From the NCBI GenBank assembly GCA_035632315.1, contig DASQGZ010000016.1, positions 1-35,994 on the forward strand: a stretch of 35,994 nt of DNA. Direction: 5' to 3'. A model generated the notes under the pieces. It was not told the DNA's origin, made no database searches, and worked only from the letters and a program-made list of their open reading frames with translations. Position 1 is the first letter of the stretch, and the number at the start of each line of letters is the position of its first letter. This document shows positions 34,244 to 35,994 of this stretch, in pieces. The DNA is from JAFDZW01 sp035632315 (GTDB taxonomy: Bacteria; Bacteroidota; Ignavibacteria; Palsa-1295). The translations under genes and the position numbers were made by a program.

Positions 34244-34690
34244 TTAGTACGTAACTCCTAACTCACGCGCTTCTTCAAGCACATCGGAATCGATCATTTC
34301 GATTGTCTCCCACGGGCAGTATTTCGCGCACAGCTTACAGCCGATGCAAACGTCCTCATCGATCATGACGACACCATTGACAGCCGCATGCGGATTTACT
34401 GAAAGGATATGCTCAGGTCCCGGAATGTGGTATATGCAATCGACGGGACAAAATTCAACACAGACATCACAGCCGGTACACCCCTCCATATGAACGACAG
34501 CGAGAAGCTTAACTTTCTTCTTCTTCGTAGGTGCTGCCGGTGCTTCTGCAACAGCAGTTTCTTGCTCGGCTGCGGCAGACGGTGAAGGCTTGGTAGGTGC
34601 TGGCGCAGAACCCGGAGCGGACGAGATTGTCCTCTCAGCTCCTTTTCTCAGCCAAGGTGGTGTAGCGCCGGTTGTCGGTACTTCAGCCAT
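34244..34690 (-). CDS. 2x[4Fe-4S] ferredoxin with N-terminal PPWL motif and linker
   Basis: 148 residues. The first 60 are a flexible tail: TTGATPPWLRKGAE then Ala/Pro/Ser/Lys-rich sequence. The domain (62-148) has two cluster motifs, C71-x2-C74-x2-C77-x3-C81-P, and C115-x2-C118-x2-C121-x3-C125-P, plus an extra Cys85. The insert between them is long (about 30 residues, with an HIPGPEHILSVNPHAAVNG loop), unlike minimal bacterial ferredoxins. Its place as first gene of a Rieske/cytochrome b operon is unusual and suggests it is a stable subunit or partner on the cytoplasmic side. Its redox direction, feeding electrons in or taking them off, cannot be read from sequence. Confidence 0.93.
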   Translation of the reverse strand: MAEVPTTGATPPWLRKGAERTISSAPGSAPAPTKPSPSAAAEQETAVAEAPAAPTKKKKVKLLAVVHMEGCTGCDVCVEFCPVDCIYHIPGPEHILSVNPHAAVNGVVMIDEDVCIGCKLCAKYCPWETIEMIDSDVLEEARELGVTY

Positions 34691-34816
34691 TAAACTTATC
34701 TTACAATAAATAAAGCATTGTGGTTTTATTATAACAATATACCAACTCTGCTTGTTCGTGCCGGGAAAAGCGTTTGCAACAACCTCAGCATCACAACCCG
34801 CAACCCCAGCAATTTG

Positions 34817-34891
34817 TGGGCGCTGAGGGATTCGAACCCCCGACCTTCTCGGTGTAAACGAGACGCTCTAAACCAGCTGAGCTAAGCGCCC
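34817..34891 (-). tRNA. tRNA-Val (anticodon TAC)
   Basis: 75 bases. The minus strand gives acceptor GGGCGCT (34891-34885) pairing with AGCGCCC (34824-34818), D stem GCTC/GAGC, anticodon stem TCTCG/CGAGA with loop TTTACAC, and T arm GGGGG-TTCGAAT-CCCTC. Anticodon TAC reads GTA/GTG codons. Discriminator A, no encoded CCA. It stands alone between the partial T9SS-type gene and the ferredoxin-led operon. Confidence 0.96.
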
Positions 34892-34986
34892 GACTTTCGT
34901 CGGATTCTTCGTACAGATCGCAAAAATACGAACAGATTCCTTTTTTTGAGGAAAATTCAAGAAATTGTTGATAGAACGCTGTTGAA

Positions 34987-35994
34987 TTATCTTGATTTTA
35001 CAGCCCGTTCAAGTACTGCATCGCTCGCATCTGAGCCATCGTCGTTCTTACCGCTCATCACAAGTTTATACAAATATGTGCCATTGGCAATCTCATTTCC
35101 ATTTTCATCTCGGCCGTCCCATTCTACAGCATTCAATCCGACCCGTTGATGAGCCGGGTCGAGGTACAGGGTTCTGATCTTCCGTCCGGCGATCGTATAG
35201 ACAACAACTTTTACCGAAGCTTGCTCTGCCGATTGCAAGATAAATGTAAACGATGTTTTGTCTTTAAACGGATTTGGATAGTTCATTACGCGATCGACCC
35301 CTTGCTTACCGCTTATGACAAATTCCGTCTCTATAGTGTCAGCTCGGTTTCCGCTTGCATCAGAGGCGAATGCTGTCAGCGAATACGTGCCTGCAATGAT
35401 CGGCTTTGTCGGATCGACAAGTAAGTTTGCCTGAATTGCTCCTGTCGGTAGTGATGAAAATGTTGACGTCAATGAATCATTGACAAAACTCCCCTTGAAA
35501 AATATTGGGATCGTACTGGGCGGATCAAGGCGAACAAGCATCATTCCGATCGAAGCAGTGTCGGTAACTCTGATCGCATTTTGATCGAAGAGCCGTGCAT
35601 TGATCTGAACTTTTGAAGATACAAAATCTCCGCTATTAATATGATGTCCGTCGAAAATGAGATCGAGGCGCGGTTTTAGACTGTCTCGAAGTACCGACAG
35701 ATTCGCCGAAGCACTGTTATTAAAAGCAAGCTGCTCGTTCAATGCTTGATTCGGATTGACCGTAACAGTGTAGAGAACATTTCCCAAAAGCCCAAACGTC
35801 GAAATGCTATCTGAGAATGATACACTCGAATGCCCCGCGAATATCGGGATCGTATGTGTTGTGAGTGTATCGGATTTACCGTTAAATGATCGCACAAGAA
35901 CGACCGGAACATTCGTGCCGGATTCGCAAACTCGATTCGCACACTGATACTTAATCACAGCACCGTACCCTTCCGCCAATCTATTCGGTGTGAT
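34987..35994 (-). CDS. C-terminal part of a large surface/T9SS-type protein, 5' end off the window
   Basis: 336 residues in an open frame that continues past the window edge (no stop upstream). The last 100 residues have the type A T9SS/FlgD-like pattern: NYPNPFKDKTSFTF, KVVVYTIAGRKIRTLY and WDGRDENGNEIANGTYLYKLVMS. Before it is a beta-rich region with FDGHHINSGDFVSSKVQINARLFD, a segment seen near the C-terminus of PorU/C25-type peptidases and similar large surface proteins in this phylum. It may therefore be the T9SS signal peptidase PorU or a C25-type cargo; the catalytic domain lies outside the window, so this is not decided. It is followed by tRNA-Val. Confidence 0.78.
   Translation of the reverse strand: MTPNRLAEGYGAVIKYQCANRVCESGTNVPVVLVRSFNGKSDTLTTHTIPIFAGHSSVSFSDSISTFGLLGNVLYTVTVNPNQALNEQLAFNNSASANLSVLRDSLKPRLDLIFDGHHINSGDFVSSKVQINARLFDQNAIRVTDTASIGMMLVRLDPPSTIPIFFKGSFVNDSLTSTFSSLPTGAIQANLLVDPTKPIIAGTYSLTAFASDASGNRADTIETEFVISGKQGVDRVMNYPNPFKDKTSFTFILQSAEQASVKVVVYTIAGRKIRTLYLDPAHQRVGLNAVEWDGRDENGNEIANGTYLYKLVMSGKNDDGSDASDAVLERAVKSR

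Noticed and set aside
34728..34733. TATAAT (minus strand) as promoter of the ferredoxin-led operon
   Set aside because: The position suits a start at 34690, but the expected -35 site reads AACAAG and no Bacteroidota-type TTTG/TAnnTTTG pair fits; left as undecided.
1..35994. CRISPR array, insertion sequence, prophage or integron
   Set aside because: No regularly spaced repeats, transposase, integrase or phage structural genes were seen anywhere in the window.

Overview
The window looks like a chromosomal segment of a Bacteroidota/Chlorobiota-group bacterium, most likely from the Ignavibacteria/Kapabacteria side of that group. The placement is inferred from gene content, not from a phylogeny. 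It rests on a giant SprA translocon protein, a PorV-like outer-membrane protein, a protein with a type IX secretion (T9SS) C-terminal sorting domain, a second large protein with a similar C-terminus, weak or absent Shine-Dalgarno sites at most starts, a K+-independent proton pyrophosphatase, and a Rieske/cytochrome b operon. Nearly everything is on the minus strand. There is no phage, insertion sequence, CRISPR array or obvious foreign island.

Layout, left to right. (1) 1-726: 3' part of the rpsF-ssb ribosomal operon, with ssb cut by the window edge. (2) 1293-1622: a small plus-strand ABM-like protein, followed by back-to-back terminators. (3) 1745-3961: hppA. (4) 4070-6593: a minus-strand housekeeping run, tRNA-Gln > prs > rplY/ctc > pth, with terminators after the tRNA and after rplY. 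(5) 6672-9707: an envelope/secretion group of PorV-like protein, T9SS cargo with Asp-box/YCF48-like repeats, and a lipoprotein. (6) truA and glmS, divergent. (7) 12514-14649: a PpiD/SurA-like periplasmic chaperone. (8) 14758-25173: sprA, a BaiN/HI0933 flavoprotein, an FAH-family hydrolase and a GT2 glycosyltransferase, all minus and closed by a terminator. (9) 25493-27407: an LptF/LptG permease translationally overlapped with a small lipoprotein. (10) 27427-34690: the respiratory block. (11) tRNA-Val and the C-terminal part of a large T9SS-type protein running off the right edge.

The respiratory block is the most interesting part. Five tightly packed genes encode a 2x[4Fe-4S] ferredoxin with a long tail, a Rieske protein, a b6-like cytochrome b, a subunit-IV-like cytochrome b half, and a 1022-residue membrane-anchored cytochrome c with eight CXXCH sites. 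The last five heme sites lie in tandem repeats of a class-I-like cytochrome c domain. The operon ends in a strong terminator. Beyond it lies a lipoprotein with an amicyanin-like type-1 copper site fused to a carboxypeptidase-regulatory-like domain, a plausible electron acceptor. Together they suggest a menaquinol-oxidising complex wired through a multiheme arm, with a cytoplasmic ferredoxin physically associated. Both the ferredoxin N-terminus and the cytochrome b C-terminus carry the same short motif (TTG-x-PPWL-[KR]-K) next to Ala/Pro linkers, which may be a docking signal.
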